The notes under the pieces are model-generated. The model saw only the letters and a list, made by a program, of their open reading frames with translations, ran no database searches and was not told where the DNA came from. Below are positions 1-8,043 of a stretch of 33,403 nt of DNA, one piece after another; position 1 is the stretch's first letter, and every line of letters begins with the position of its first letter. Made by a program: the position numbers and the translations under genes. The DNA comes from CAMTWB01 sp037441775 (GTDB lineage Bacteria; Desulfobacterota; Syntrophia; Syntrophales; CAMTWB01). The stretch covers positions 1 to 33,403 of the forward strand of contig JBBIRO010000035.1 in assembly GCA_037441775.1 (NCBI GenBank), written 5' to 3'.

Positions 1-666
1 TACGCTCACTACTGCCAACACGTCACTGGCCTGATTCGACAGAACGCCAAGCGCCCGGCAACCACACTGCTGGACGTCGGGTGCGGGGGCGGGAAGAACG
101 TCCTTAACCTGAAGCGGGAGTTCAATGTCACCGGCCTGGATTTGAGCCCCGTGATGCTCGCGCAAGCGAGGCAACTGAATCCTGACTGCATGTTTGTCCA
201 GGGCGATATGCGGACGTTCAGACTCGGCCGGACTTTCGACGCCGTGCTGATGGACGATGCGATCTCACATATGAACTGCCGGGCCGACTTTGAGGCCGCG
301 TTTCACACCGCGTATGCCCACTTGAAACTAGGCGGCGTCCTGATCGCCACACCGGACGTTACAGTCGAGAGTTTTAGGCAGAACAAGACCACGACCACCA
401 GGGCCACGCGGGACAGATTGGACGTTGTGTTCGTCGAAAACGTGTACGACCCTGACCCTACGGACGAGCAGTACGAAACGACGATCCTGTACCTGATTCG
501 CGATCACGGCCGCCTGCGGATTGAGACCGATCACTGGACGATGGGGATCTTTCCCCTGGACACATGGAGGCAGGTTCTAGGCGAAACGGGGCTCGAGGTG
601 CATGAGGGGCGATACGGTCTGGGCGATGATGAGTACAGGGTTTTCGCCTGCGTGAAGACGAGATGA
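1..666 (+). CDS. Class I SAM-dependent methyltransferase, 5' end cut off by the window
   Basis: The reading frame is open from base 1 with no start codon in view, so the N-terminus lies outside the window; about 221 codons are visible. Near the visible start is the glycine-rich SAM-binding motif I (LLDVGCGGG, about residues 23-31), followed by the acidic end of strand 2 (TGLDLSP) and a GDM motif typical of Rossmann-fold methyltransferases. The later part (DGHWTM-like region and a C-terminal beta hairpin) resembles the small-molecule methyltransferase group with an inserted lid. The substrate cannot be told. It is followed directly by an attC-like inverted structure at 669-728, which with the two following short plus-strand genes suggests an integron gene cassette. 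The fold call is confident; the specific role is unknown. Confidence 0.8.
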   Translation, partial: YAHYCQHVTGLIRQNAKRPATTLLDVGCGGGKNVLNLKREFNVTGLDLSPVMLAQARQLNPDCMFVQGDMRTFRLGRTFDAVLMDDAISHMNCRADFEAAFHTAYAHLKLGGVLIATPDVTVESFRQNKTTTTRATRDRLDVVFVENVYDPDPTDEQYETTILYLIRDHGRLRIETDHWTMGIFPLDTWRQVLGETGLEVHEGRYGLGDDEYRVFACVKTR

Positions 667-668
667 AT

Positions 669-728
669 GCGGAACAAGACGGTGTGGGCGACGGGCTACC
701 AGCCCGCGCCTGACCGGCGGCGTTATGC
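669..728 (+). repeat. Candidate integron attC recombination site (60 bp)
   Basis: Outer boxes GCGGAAC (669-675) and GTTATGC (722-728) are complementary at six of seven positions, counting one G-T wobble, and GTTATGC is close to the attC right core GTTRRRY. Inside, after spacers of 5 and 6 bases, GGT/ACC (681-683, 713-715) and GGCG/CGCC (687-690, 707-710) pair, and a terminal hairpin CGGGCT-acc-AGCCCG lies at 692-706. The layout R''-L''-loop-L'-R', the 60-base length and the position just after a stop codon all fit a cassette attC. The sequence match to consensus is imperfect and no integrase is in view, so this remains a candidate. Confidence 0.5.
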
Positions 729-761
729 TTACACAACAATCACCCGGAAAGGAGATGCAAC

Positions 762-1364
762 ATGACAAGAATTCTAGTTATTTACTACAGCATGTATGGT
801 CACATCGAAACAATGGCGAAAGCGGTGGCTGAAGGCGCACGCAGCATCAATGGTACAGAGGTCACTATCAAACGTGTGCCCGATTTAATGCCGGAAGACG
901 TGGCTCGAAAAGCGGGCGCCAAGCTCGATCAAGAGGCGCCGTTTGCAACAACCGCTGAACTGGCGGAATACGATGCCATTATATTTGGCACGCCTACACG
1001 CTTTGGCAATATGTGCGCGCAGATGCGCAACTTTCTCGACCAGACCGGCGGTCTTTGGGCTAAAGGAAAGTTGATTGGAAAAATAGGTAGCGTCTTCACA
1101 TCCACAGGGACGCAGCACGGCGGGCAGGAAACTACAATCACCTCTTTTCACACCACACTGTTACATCACGGCATGATTATCGTGGGCGTCCCCTTTTCCT
1201 GTCAGGAACTTATGAACATGAGTGAAATTACCGGTGGAACACCATATGGGGCAAGCACCCTTGCTGGCAGCGATGGTAGCCGTCAACCGTCAGAGAACGA
1301 AATAAGGATTGCCCGGTTCCAAGGCGCCCATGTTGCACAAGTGGCCAAGAAGCTCTCGGCTTAA
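762..1364 (+). CDS. wrbA: WrbA-type NAD(P)H:quinone oxidoreductase (flavoprotein)
   Basis: A 200-residue flavodoxin-fold protein of usual WrbA length. WrbA carries FMN and reduces quinones by two electrons, avoiding semiquinone radicals; it is cytosolic and tetrameric. The FMN phosphate loop is at residues 9-15 (SMYGHIE), the isoalloxazine region contains TPTRFGNM (about 78-85), and the family signature TGTQHGGQE is at about 116-124. The start is fixed by a strong Shine-Dalgarno AAAGGAG at 748-754. The stop codon lies inside an attC-like left half (GCTTAAC, 1359-1365), and a candidate attC ends 34 bases upstream of the start, so this may be a mobile cassette. Family assignment is firm; the physiological electron acceptor is not known. 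Confidence 0.93.
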   Translation: MTRILVIYYSMYGHIETMAKAVAEGARSINGTEVTIKRVPDLMPEDVARKAGAKLDQEAPFATTAELAEYDAIIFGTPTRFGNMCAQMRNFLDQTGGLWAKGKLIGKIGSVFTSTGTQHGGQETTITSFHTTLLHHGMIIVGVPFSCQELMNMSEITGGTPYGASTLAGSDGSRQPSENEIRIARFQGAHVAQVAKKLSA

Positions 1365-1385
1365 CAATCGCGTCAACTCGGACCG
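1359..1385 (+). repeat. Partial attC-like left half at the wrbA stop codon
   Basis: GCTTAAC at 1359-1365 matches the attC left core RYYYAAC exactly and overlaps the wrbA stop. It is followed by AATCGCG and TCAACTCGGACCGC, which resembles the R''-spacer-L'' arm of many chromosomal attC sites. A matching right half (L' plus GTTRRRY) was not found before sugE, so if this was an attC it is now truncated. Confidence 0.35.
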
Positions 1386-1463
1386 CTGAATTGCGATAGG
1401 CTTAAAATAATGCGATAAATTGTGACCTTTAGTGAACAGGTTTTCGATAAAGGAGATAGAAGA

Positions 1464-1781
1464 GTGGCTTGGCTATACCTAGTTTTGGCTGGTTTATTTG
1501 AGATCGGCTGGCCGGTTGGTCTAAAGATGGCGCAAGAAACAGAAACAAGAACAACCGGCATTATCGTTGCTGTGGCGTTTATGGCGATTAGCGGTTTGCT
1601 GCTTTGGCTTGCTCAAAAGCAAATCCCAATTGGCACGTCCTATGCCGTATGGACAGGCATTGGCGCCGCAGGAACCTTTCTCGTCGGGGTGCTCTTCTAC
1701 GGCGATCCAACAAGTTTAGGCAGGTATCTTGGCGTCGCGTTGATTGTGGCCGGTGTCGCCACATTGAAACTGTCATACTAG
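1464..1781 (+). CDS. sugE: Small multidrug resistance family exporter, SugE/Gdx type
   Basis: A 105-residue inner-membrane protein with four hydrophobic helices, the exact length of SugE. I chose the GTG at 1464 because AGGAG sits at 1451-1455 and the product then begins VAWLYLVLAG as SugE does; the frame is open further upstream to 1422 but without a ribosome site. The essential proton/substrate glutamate is Glu13, with Gly10 and Trp16 nearby, residues characteristic of the guanidinium exporters (Gdx) rather than the polyaromatic-cation EmrE branch. Guanidinium/proton antiport is therefore the likely activity, by family knowledge. No guanidine riboswitch is evident upstream. SMR genes are common integron cargo, which fits the attC-like sequences beside wrbA. 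Confidence 0.9.
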   Translation: MAWLYLVLAGLFEIGWPVGLKMAQETETRTTGIIVAVAFMAISGLLLWLAQKQIPIGTSYAVWTGIGAAGTFLVGVLFYGDPTSLGRYLGVALIVAGVATLKLSY

Positions 1782-2138
1782 CATATTAAAATATCGCTCT
1801 TATCGACACTTTTCATAATCGAGATGTTGTTAAGTGTGCTTTCGGGTGAAATTGTCGTCGCATGGTCGTGCGAGCGGACAGGAAACAATTTTTCCTTTGC
1901 ACGGAATTCTGGCCTCTCTAGAACTCTCGCCTGCTTTCTCAAAAATTGCACCTGGTCGAAAATGGCTTCCTATCAGGGGCGTAATCAGCGGTTTTTGTAG
2001 TGGCCTGTCTGGGCACCAAGGCCGCGGCATGTTCCTCATCAAGGCAGGCTTGGGAAAATAGTCTCTCGTTGGTACGGGGATAGTGCTTGCGGTCTTTGTT
2101 GATTTGTCCCACAGGGATGTCCCCGGAATACCCCAAGC
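1782..2138. other. Gene-free stretch after sugE
   Basis: No convincing gene. Short open frames on both strands (up to about 75 codons) have no ribosome site and no recognisable family. GTTAAGT at 1829-1835 matches the attC right core GTTRRRY but has no proper partner nearby. The right end contains the motif GTCCCCGGAATA (2119-2130) that recurs inverted at 5732-5743. No clear terminator for the torD-type gene ending at 2139 was found. Confidence 0.5.
2119..2130. repeat. 12-bp inverted repeat, left copy
   Basis: GTCCCCGGAATA is perfectly inverted relative to TATTCCGGGGAC at 5732-5743, so the two copies bracket the molybdoenzyme operon. Similar TGTCCCCGGAAT strings, as I recall, occur near REP-type repeat elements in deltaproteobacterial genomes; no transposase is present here. 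A 12-bp match alone can occur by chance in a window this size. Confidence 0.3.
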
Positions 2139-2804
2139 CTAACCCGGATAGCCCCGGAAACCGGCGGCGGTCCCCCCCGGATCGATCAACTGCCGGTCAC
2201 AGTTGACAAACTGTCCCGTCAGCTCCAAGAGTGCACGGTAGAAGCCTCCCAGGCCGGCTTCGTCACATCTGGCCAGGAGCAAAGGCAGCCAATCCAGATG
2301 CTGGGAGAGGAAGGTAGCCTGGGCTTCTTCGTCAGCCCCTTCCACCAGTAAAGAGACGATTTCCAGTTCCACGGATAGATGATCGGGTGTGGCCTGGATT
2401 TCCGGGGGCAATTCGATCCCCAACTGGCTCATTATGTCTCTTAGGTGACTCGCCGCATCACCGCCCAACCAGCCCGTTTCAGTCATGAACGGAACTTCGG
2501 CGGAGCTGTCTAGTGTCCAGGGTTTATAAACCGATTCCACAAGCCAGATTCCCTTGCCGTGGGGTAGGAAGAAGGCCTGAAGGTATTCTTCCGCAAGGTC
2601 GGCGGGCGTTATCGCCGGTTCAAACAGAGAGGCCGGAACCTTTAACGAACATCCCAAATGCGCCAGGGCATCCGCTAGTTCCCGCGCCCACTCCCCGGAG
2701 GTCAGGCGGAACAAGTCCCCTTCTGGAGATGGTGGAGCCAGGGCCTCTGCCAATAGCGCATAAACCCTGGCTCGATACTCGTTGCCAATGATTGTTTCCG
2801 TCAT
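2139..2804 (-). CDS. TorD/DmsD-family molybdoenzyme maturation chaperone
   Basis: A 221-residue, largely helical, acidic protein of the length and composition of the TorD/DmsD/NarJ group. These cytosolic chaperones bind the Tat signal of a molybdopterin subunit and help cofactor insertion before export. Family features seen are the N-terminal helix RARVYALLAEAL (about 10-21), the central L(A)EEYLQAFFLPHGKG segment (about 69-83), corresponding to the conserved Y-x-x-L/F-F region, and a late helix with FLSQHLDWLPLLL (about 164-176). It starts inside the end of the upstream catalytic subunit gene (4-base ATGA overlap at 2801-2804), indicating translational coupling, and it is the last gene of the operon. 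The client is presumably the adjacent molybdoenzyme. Sequence divergence in this family makes subfamily naming unsafe. Confidence 0.82.
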   Translation of the reverse strand: MTETIIGNEYRARVYALLAEALAPPSPEGDLFRLTSGEWARELADALAHLGCSLKVPASLFEPAITPADLAEEYLQAFFLPHGKGIWLVESVYKPWTLDSSAEVPFMTETGWLGGDAASHLRDIMSQLGIELPPEIQATPDHLSVELEIVSLLVEGADEEAQATFLSQHLDWLPLLLARCDEAGLGGFYRALLELTGQFVNCDRQLIDPGGTAAGFRGYPG

Positions 2805-4981
2805 GCCTTTTTGATCTCAACCACTACCTCGTGCATCATGGCATGGCCCACGAGCGGCTCCGTCATGAAGGGAACAAAATCGTTGGGACTGATCCCGTAG
2901 CCGTCGGCGTTAGGCTGGAAGGGCGAGAAGGTTCCGTAGCCGGCCGGGAGATAGGCCGCCTCGGGATGGAGACGGTTCGTCACCTTTACCTTCACCTTCT
3001 GGCTGGCCAACTTGGAGGTGACCAGTACCGTATCCCCGTCCTTTATTCCCAACGCGCTTGCCCGCTTGGCGTTGAGCCAGAGACGTTCGGCATCGTAGTC
3101 CTTGCTAATCTGTAAAAGATAAGGAATGCTGACCGTCGCTGTATGAGAATGATAGCCCTGCTTGCCGTGAATCAAACGGAAACTGGCAGGATTCTTCGGA
3201 TCAGGTTCTACCAAAGGCGCCTCCCAAACCGGACAAGGAGCGAATCCATTGTCCGCGAGCCTCTTGGAGAAGAAGTCCACCTTCTTGGAGGCCGTGGTAA
3301 AGGGCGGTACTTGCGGCACATCGACGGCCTCCAGCAGGAGGGAACCCTTTTCCTTCAGGGTCGCCAGTGATACCTTCAAGGGCGCAATCTGCGCCTCGTT
3401 CAGTTCATCGAGGGTAAAGTTGAAAAATTTCCCATTACCCATTCTGGTGGCCAGCTCCGTGATGATCTCCGGATAGGTCCTGGTGAGGGGGTGCAGTTTG
3501 GGCACCGCCGCCACTCGGATCGCAATGGCGGGACGCCTGCCGCCGTATCCCTCAACTACCTCCTCGCGCTCCAGGTAGGTCACTTCCGGCAGAATATGGG
3601 TCGCCACCATCCCTGTTTCCCTCAGGTGGGTGTCAATCACCACAAGGAGATCCAAACTCCGATACCCATCCACCATGTGTTTGCGATCGGGGAAATTTCG
3701 CACCGGATTATGATGCCAGATGATACCCGCCTTGACCTTGCCTTCCATGGCCTTTTTGGCCAGCACGTGGGGCAGGCCATGGGAAGTGCCCAGGGGGAAC
3801 TCCCCCTTGATGCCCACGCCGTCGGAACGGGGGATAGTCGGCCGGGACGGGGCGGGATGTTTGTCCTTGTCCAGGCTCCCGAAGCGCACGGCAGCGAAAT
3901 TATTGAGACCGCCAGGTGCCCCCACGTTGCCCAGGAGGGCATTCAGCAGTCCCACGGCGCGGGCCGTCTGGGTGCTGTTGATATAGTTGGTGCCAAAGGC
4001 CCCCTTCCATGAAGGATCAACATGGCAATTTGGGCGGACCGCCGCCATCTCCCGGGCCATCCGCCTGATCGTATCCGCCGGGATATCCGTCAGCGGCGCA
4101 GCCCAATCCGGGGTGTATGGCCTGTTGGCCGCTACGAATTCTTCAAATCCGTTGGCATGGGCCTTAATAAATTCCTTATCGTAACGTTCTTCGGTAATCA
4201 AAACATTGCACATGGCCAGAATCAGGGCCAGATCAGTTCCGGAACGAATGGGGATCCATTCTGAGGAGATCGCCGCCGTGGCGCTCAGCCGGGGATCAAC
4301 GCAGACCACCTTGGTTCCTTTGGCAATGGCGCCCATCAAGCTGGTCGCCTGGGATGTTCTGATGCCCTCGCCAAAATTACGGCCAATGCAGAGGATGTAC
4401 TTCGCCGCGCCCATATCCGTGCCGGGGGTCCAGCCGAAGGTTTCAGAAAATCCCCGCGTAATGGAGGTATTACAGGCCGCGTTATGAGTGCAGACGGTGG
4501 GAGCGCCGATGGAATCCATGAAGCGCTGCCCATAGAATACCCCGGTCTGTCTTGGATTGTGAGCATAGAATACGGCCGATGGTCCAGCCGTAGCGAGAAT
4601 ATTTTTCAGTTTGGCCGCGATGTCGGCCATCGCCTCGTCCCAGGATACCGGCATAAAGCGGTCGCCTACGCGCCTTAGGGGTACGGTGACCCGGTAAGGA
4701 TCGTAGAGCCAGGCAAGCGAGGCATGCGCCCGGGCGCAGAGTTTCCCCCGGCTGCGGGGATGGTCGGCATGGCCGGTGACCTTCCATATCCGGCCGCCCT
4801 TCACATGCACCCAGAGGCCGCAATGGCTGGAACAGGCATTGCACATGGTGGGGATCCTCTTAATGGGCGCTCCGGCCTGGGCCTGGGCCCATTTGTTCAT
4901 GTCGAAGAGGGGACTCATCGCGATGGCCGCGCCGGTTGCCGCCATACCTTTCAAAAATGACCGTCTCGTAAACTTCTTCAC
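2801..4981 (-). CDS. Tat-exported molybdopterin oxidoreductase catalytic subunit (PsrA/PhsA-like)
   Basis: A 726-residue DMSO-reductase-superfamily catalytic subunit. It begins with a twin-arginine signal (RRSFLKG from Arg6, hydrophobic stretch to about 25), so it should act on the periplasmic side. A [4Fe-4S] site is formed by Cys47, Cys50, Cys54 and Cys82 (CX2CX3CX27C). The candidate molybdenum ligand is Cys170 in HNAACNTSITRG, as in polysulfide, thiosulfate, tetrathionate and arsenate reductases, rather than Ser (DmsA) or Asp (NarG). The C-terminal dinucleotide-binding domain is present (about 610-726). Length is closer to PsrA/PhsA (around 760) than to ArrA (around 850). It lies 36 bases after the Fe-S subunit gene and overlaps the chaperone gene by 4 bases. 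The substrate is not determined; no NrfD-type membrane anchor is encoded beside it. Confidence 0.9.
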   Translation of the reverse strand: MKKFTRRSFLKGMAATGAAIAMSPLFDMNKWAQAQAGAPIKRIPTMCNACSSHCGLWVHVKGGRIWKVTGHADHPRSRGKLCARAHASLAWLYDPYRVTVPLRRVGDRFMPVSWDEAMADIAAKLKNILATAGPSAVFYAHNPRQTGVFYGQRFMDSIGAPTVCTHNAACNTSITRGFSETFGWTPGTDMGAAKYILCIGRNFGEGIRTSQATSLMGAIAKGTKVVCVDPRLSATAAISSEWIPIRSGTDLALILAMCNVLITEERYDKEFIKAHANGFEEFVAANRPYTPDWAAPLTDIPADTIRRMAREMAAVRPNCHVDPSWKGAFGTNYINSTQTARAVGLLNALLGNVGAPGGLNNFAAVRFGSLDKDKHPAPSRPTIPRSDGVGIKGEFPLGTSHGLPHVLAKKAMEGKVKAGIIWHHNPVRNFPDRKHMVDGYRSLDLLVVIDTHLRETGMVATHILPEVTYLEREEVVEGYGGRRPAIAIRVAAVPKLHPLTRTYPEIITELATRMGNGKFFNFTLDELNEAQIAPLKVSLATLKEKGSLLLEAVDVPQVPPFTTASKKVDFFSKRLADNGFAPCPVWEAPLVEPDPKNPASFRLIHGKQGYHSHTATVSIPYLLQISKDYDAERLWLNAKRASALGIKDGDTVLVTSKLASQKVKVKVTNRLHPEAAYLPAGYGTFSPFQPNADGYGISPNDFVPFMTEPLVGHAMMHEVVVEIKKA

Positions 4982-5017
4982 CGAATACCTCCCTGATCGT
5001 TAGTATCTGTCGCTTGT

Positions 5018-5599
5018 TTATGCCGGCAGGTTGTAAACGCCCGGCTTTGCCCTTAGTACCTGCAGGACTCCCAGTCCGCCATTGGCCTCTTTCCCGTAAA
5101 GGACTGCGTCAGGATGGGTCTTCTGGAGCTGGCCGGCTCTTTTCTCGCCATCGGCAACCATCGCCGTCCGGTCACCAAATTTCAGGGCGTTGGTGATGCA
5201 GGTATCCACGCAGGCCGGTGGACGGTTCGCCTCCACCAGATCGGGACAGCCAGCGCAGCGGATGGACTTGCTATCTTTGATTTCAGGAACCCCGAAGGGG
5301 CAGGCGCTTACGCACATTCCGCATCCGATGCACTTCTCCACATCGAGATGGGTGAAACCGCTGTTACCCCTGGTGATGGCATTAACGGGACAGACATCAA
5401 CACAGGGGGGCTTGCCACAGTGATTGCAGCTCTTGCGGACCAGGGTATAAGTTGTCGCCGGATACTGTCCCTGCTCTACGCCGGTGAACTTTATGTAAAC
5501 CAACTCAGGTTTCAAGCCGTTCTGCATCTGACAGGCCACGCGACAGGCCTGGCACTCGACGCATATACTGGTATCCATGTAGATCGCTTTTCTTGACAA
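5018..5599 (-). CDS. Four-cluster 4Fe-4S electron transfer subunit (PsrB/DmsB-like)
   Basis: A 193-residue ferredoxin-like subunit that would pass electrons to or from the adjacent molybdoenzyme. Sixteen cysteines fall in four groups: CVECQACRVAC (13-23), CNHCGKPPCVDVC, CIGCGMCVSAC and a looser CAGC...CVDTC group, the pattern of the DmsB/PsrB/NrfC family. The frame is open to 5614, but I place the start at the TTG at 5597-5599 because a strong GGGAGGT (5606-5612) stands 6 bases before it; an ATG at codon 8 is a less likely alternative. There is no Tat signal, consistent with export as a passenger of the Tat-bearing catalytic subunit. It is the first gene of a three-gene operon and has a TTGACA-bearing promoter candidate upstream. 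Confidence 0.9.
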   Translation of the reverse strand: MSRKAIYMDTSICVECQACRVACQMQNGLKPELVYIKFTGVEQGQYPATTYTLVRKSCNHCGKPPCVDVCPVNAITRGNSGFTHLDVEKCIGCGMCVSACPFGVPEIKDSKSIRCAGCPDLVEANRPPACVDTCITNALKFGDRTAMVADGEKRAGQLQKTHPDAVLYGKEANGGLGVLQVLRAKPGVYNLPA

Positions 5600-5687
5600 G
5601 GTAACACCTCCCAAATAATATATTAATGACGGCTGAGGTCCACTTATCGTAAGAGTACCCCATGTGCTGCGTTTCTATCTGCCGAAG

Positions 5688-5716
5688 CCCTATTCACAAT
5701 TTTCCGCGCATGTCAA
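5688..5716 (-). promoter_or_regulatory. Candidate promoter of the molybdoenzyme operon
   Basis: On the minus strand a perfect -35 TTGACA (5711-5716) is followed after 17 bases by ATAGGG (5688-5693), a weak -10. It lies about 90 bases before the chosen TTG start. The -35 is convincing, the -10 is not. Confidence 0.35.
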
Positions 5717-5731
5717 GCGCCTCCAAATCTG

Positions 5732-5743
5732 TATTCCGGGGAC
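5732..5743. repeat. 12-bp inverted repeat, right copy
   Basis: TATTCCGGGGAC, the exact reverse complement of 2119-2130. It sits between the molybdoenzyme operon promoter candidate and the end of rlmKL. The match stops abruptly at 12 bases on both sides. Confidence 0.3.
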
Positions 5744-5773
5744 TTCTAAAAAGGCTATTCCGGCGGGGTTGTC

Positions 5774-7924
5774 TTATCTTCTGACGATCCGCCAACAATA
5801 GTGAATACGCGGATTGCGCGCAAAATCCAAGGGTATCGTCTTAAGACTGATATCATCGATAACCAACTCGGGAAGGGCCTCGGCATCCATCTTGAAGCGC
5901 CGGTTATTATTGGAAAAAATCAGCACCCCACCTTTTGCCAGAAGGGCCGCCGTTTGTCTGAGCAGATGGACGTAGTCACGCTGGACGTCAAATGTGCCGT
6001 CCATACGTTTTGAGTTCGAAAAGGTTGGCGGATCGAGAAAGATCAGGTCGAACTTCCCCTTGGCATGACCGAGCCACTCCAGGCAGTCATCCCGGACGAA
6101 TTTGTGCTTGCCGCCGGTGAAGCCGTTCAGGGCGAGGTTCTTCTTTGCCCAGTCAAGATAGGTTTGGCTGATGTCAACAGACAGGGTCGAGGCCGCCTGG
6201 CCAAGGGCGGCATGCACCGTGGCAGCGCCCGTATAGGCGAAGAGATTGAGAAAGCGCTTCCCTTTGGCCAGTTGGCCAAGCATCAGTCTAATCGGGCGGT
6301 GATCGAGGAAAAGTCCGGTATCAAGGTAGTCGGATAGGTTGACCAACAGCCGGGCGTTTCCTTCCCGCACCTCGTGAAACTCTCCCCGCTCGCTGAATTT
6401 GCCGTATTGTTCCTTTCCCTTCTGGCGCCGGCGAACCTTGAGGAAAATCCGCCCTTCCGGCACCTGCAGCACCCCGGGAAGGATCGCCATCACCTCGCTG
6501 AGCCTCTGGGCGGCCTTGAGCTCATCAATGCTTTGCGGCGCCTGGTATTCCTGCACCTGCACGAATCCATCGTATAAGTCCACGGCCACGGCGTACTCAG
6601 GGACATCGCTGTCGTAGAGGCGGTAGCAGGAAATCCCTTCCTGCCTTGCCCATTTACCAATGGTCTTGAGGTTCTTGCGCAGGCGATTGGTGAAACTGGT
6701 CGCCCCCTCGCTAAGCTTCACCGGGGCCGGGGCGCGGTGGCGATCGACAAAGTATTCCGGCCGCACCTCGATGTGGAGCAATTTGCACTCCAGGGCGCCG
6801 TTGTAGAGGGTATGCATGCGTTTCGCCCGCAGACCGAGCTTCTTGCCTAGATCAACATTGCCGGTGAAGATCGCCGCCTTCCATCCGGTAAAATGTTCCT
6901 TGAGGCGGTCGCCGAGGGTGCCGTACAGCCCCTTGAGCGCTTCTACCTCGCCCAGCCGCGCGCCATAGGGGGGATTAACCACCACCAGGCCGCCCGTCGA
7001 CTGCTTGCGAGACAGGGGCGCCAGGGCAGAGACCTCGCGCCGTTCCACGTGGATGAACTCGCTGAGTCCGGCCCCCTCGATATTGGCCCAAGCCGCCCTG
7101 ATCGCCTTGGGATCCGCGTCGAAACCGGTAATAATGGGAATGCGCGCCAGTCCGACCTGGCGACGCTGCCGGGCTTCGTCCAGCAATCGGAGCCAAGGCG
7201 TCGCTTCATGCCCACGCCAGCCGTAAAACCCGTAATAGGGACGCTGCAACCCGGGAGCAATATCCCCGGCCATCAATGCCCCTTCTATCAGCAGGGCGCC
7301 CGAACCGCACATTGGGTCGAAAAGCGTCCCGCCCCAGGCGGCGATCTGCGGCCAGCCGGCCCGGATCAGAATGGCCGCCGCCAGATTCTCTTTGAGCGGC
7401 GCCACCATCCCCTCCGTGCGGTAGCCCCGCCGGTGCAGGCTGTCCCCGGACAAATCAATGCTGAGGATGGCCTGATCGCGGAAGAGATAGAGATTGAGGC
7501 GCAGATCGGGGCGTCTGGTATCGACCGAGGGACGCACCCTGCTATGGTCGCGGAATCGGTCCACAACCGCGTCCTTGACCTTGAGGGCCGCGTAGTGCGA
7601 ATGGGTGATTTGCGATTGAGAAACAGTGGCATCCACCGCCATGGTTCCTTCCACGGCCAGATGGACGCTCCAGTCAATCTCAGAAACCCGCGCATAGAGT
7701 TCTTCCGGCGAGGCGGCAGGAAAACTCGCCAGCGGCAGCAGCACACGGCTTGCCAAGCGTGACCAGAGGCAGACCCGGTAGGCCTGTTCCAGCGATCCGG
7801 AAAACGAAACGCCCGCACGGGCTTCTGCTACGCTCTCCGCACCAAGGGCGCGCAGTTCATCGGCCAATAGTGGTTCGTTACCCTTGGGAACGGTGGCAAA
7901 AAAAGAACGTGTTAAAGGCAGCAT
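5774..7924 (-). CDS. rlmL: Bifunctional 23S rRNA guanine methyltransferase RlmKL
   Basis: A 716-residue fusion close to the 702 residues of E. coli RlmKL. The N-terminal half has a THUMP domain (about 45-160) and an RlmL-type methyltransferase domain with the N2-guanine motif NPPYG (about residue 318), which makes m2G2445. The C-terminal half has a second Rossmann domain with FLNLFAYTGAATVHA (SAM site, about 558-572) and DPPTFSNSKRM (about 635), corresponding to RlmK, which makes m7G2069. Both active motifs are intact. It acts on 23S rRNA during ribosome assembly. The gene stands alone, with 160 bases before the molybdoenzyme operon downstream and 119 bases to the next upstream gene. The ribosome site before the ATG at 7924 is weak. 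Confidence 0.95.
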   Translation of the reverse strand: MLPLTRSFFATVPKGNEPLLADELRALGAESVAEARAGVSFSGSLEQAYRVCLWSRLASRVLLPLASFPAASPEELYARVSEIDWSVHLAVEGTMAVDATVSQSQITHSHYAALKVKDAVVDRFRDHSRVRPSVDTRRPDLRLNLYLFRDQAILSIDLSGDSLHRRGYRTEGMVAPLKENLAAAILIRAGWPQIAAWGGTLFDPMCGSGALLIEGALMAGDIAPGLQRPYYGFYGWRGHEATPWLRLLDEARQRRQVGLARIPIITGFDADPKAIRAAWANIEGAGLSEFIHVERREVSALAPLSRKQSTGGLVVVNPPYGARLGEVEALKGLYGTLGDRLKEHFTGWKAAIFTGNVDLGKKLGLRAKRMHTLYNGALECKLLHIEVRPEYFVDRHRAPAPVKLSEGATSFTNRLRKNLKTIGKWARQEGISCYRLYDSDVPEYAVAVDLYDGFVQVQEYQAPQSIDELKAAQRLSEVMAILPGVLQVPEGRIFLKVRRRQKGKEQYGKFSERGEFHEVREGNARLLVNLSDYLDTGLFLDHRPIRLMLGQLAKGKRFLNLFAYTGAATVHAALGQAASTLSVDISQTYLDWAKKNLALNGFTGGKHKFVRDDCLEWLGHAKGKFDLIFLDPPTFSNSKRMDGTFDVQRDYVHLLRQTAALLAKGGVLIFSNNNRRFKMDAEALPELVIDDISLKTIPLDFARNPRIHYCWRIVRR

Positions 7925-8043
7925 GTGCTTTTACCGCTTACCGAGTTTGACCGATTTTCGCGGCCGTAAGGACGTTGCCGATCCGTAAACCAAGGCCACT
8001 TCCAGATTCAATCATCTCCAACCAAATAGGGGAAGTGTCTCTC

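Noticed and set aside
1365..1463. Guanidine riboswitch upstream of the sugE/gdx gene
   Set aside because: No paired hairpins with ACGR loops or other guanidine riboswitch features were found; the stretch looks like a cassette junction.
3491..4012. Plus-strand open frame (173 codons) opposite the molybdoenzyme gene
   Set aside because: Antisense to a confirmed gene and without start signals.
6893..7762. Long plus-strand open frame (289 codons) opposite rlmKL
   Set aside because: It is antisense to well-supported rlmKL coding sequence, has no ribosome site and its translation resembles no family.
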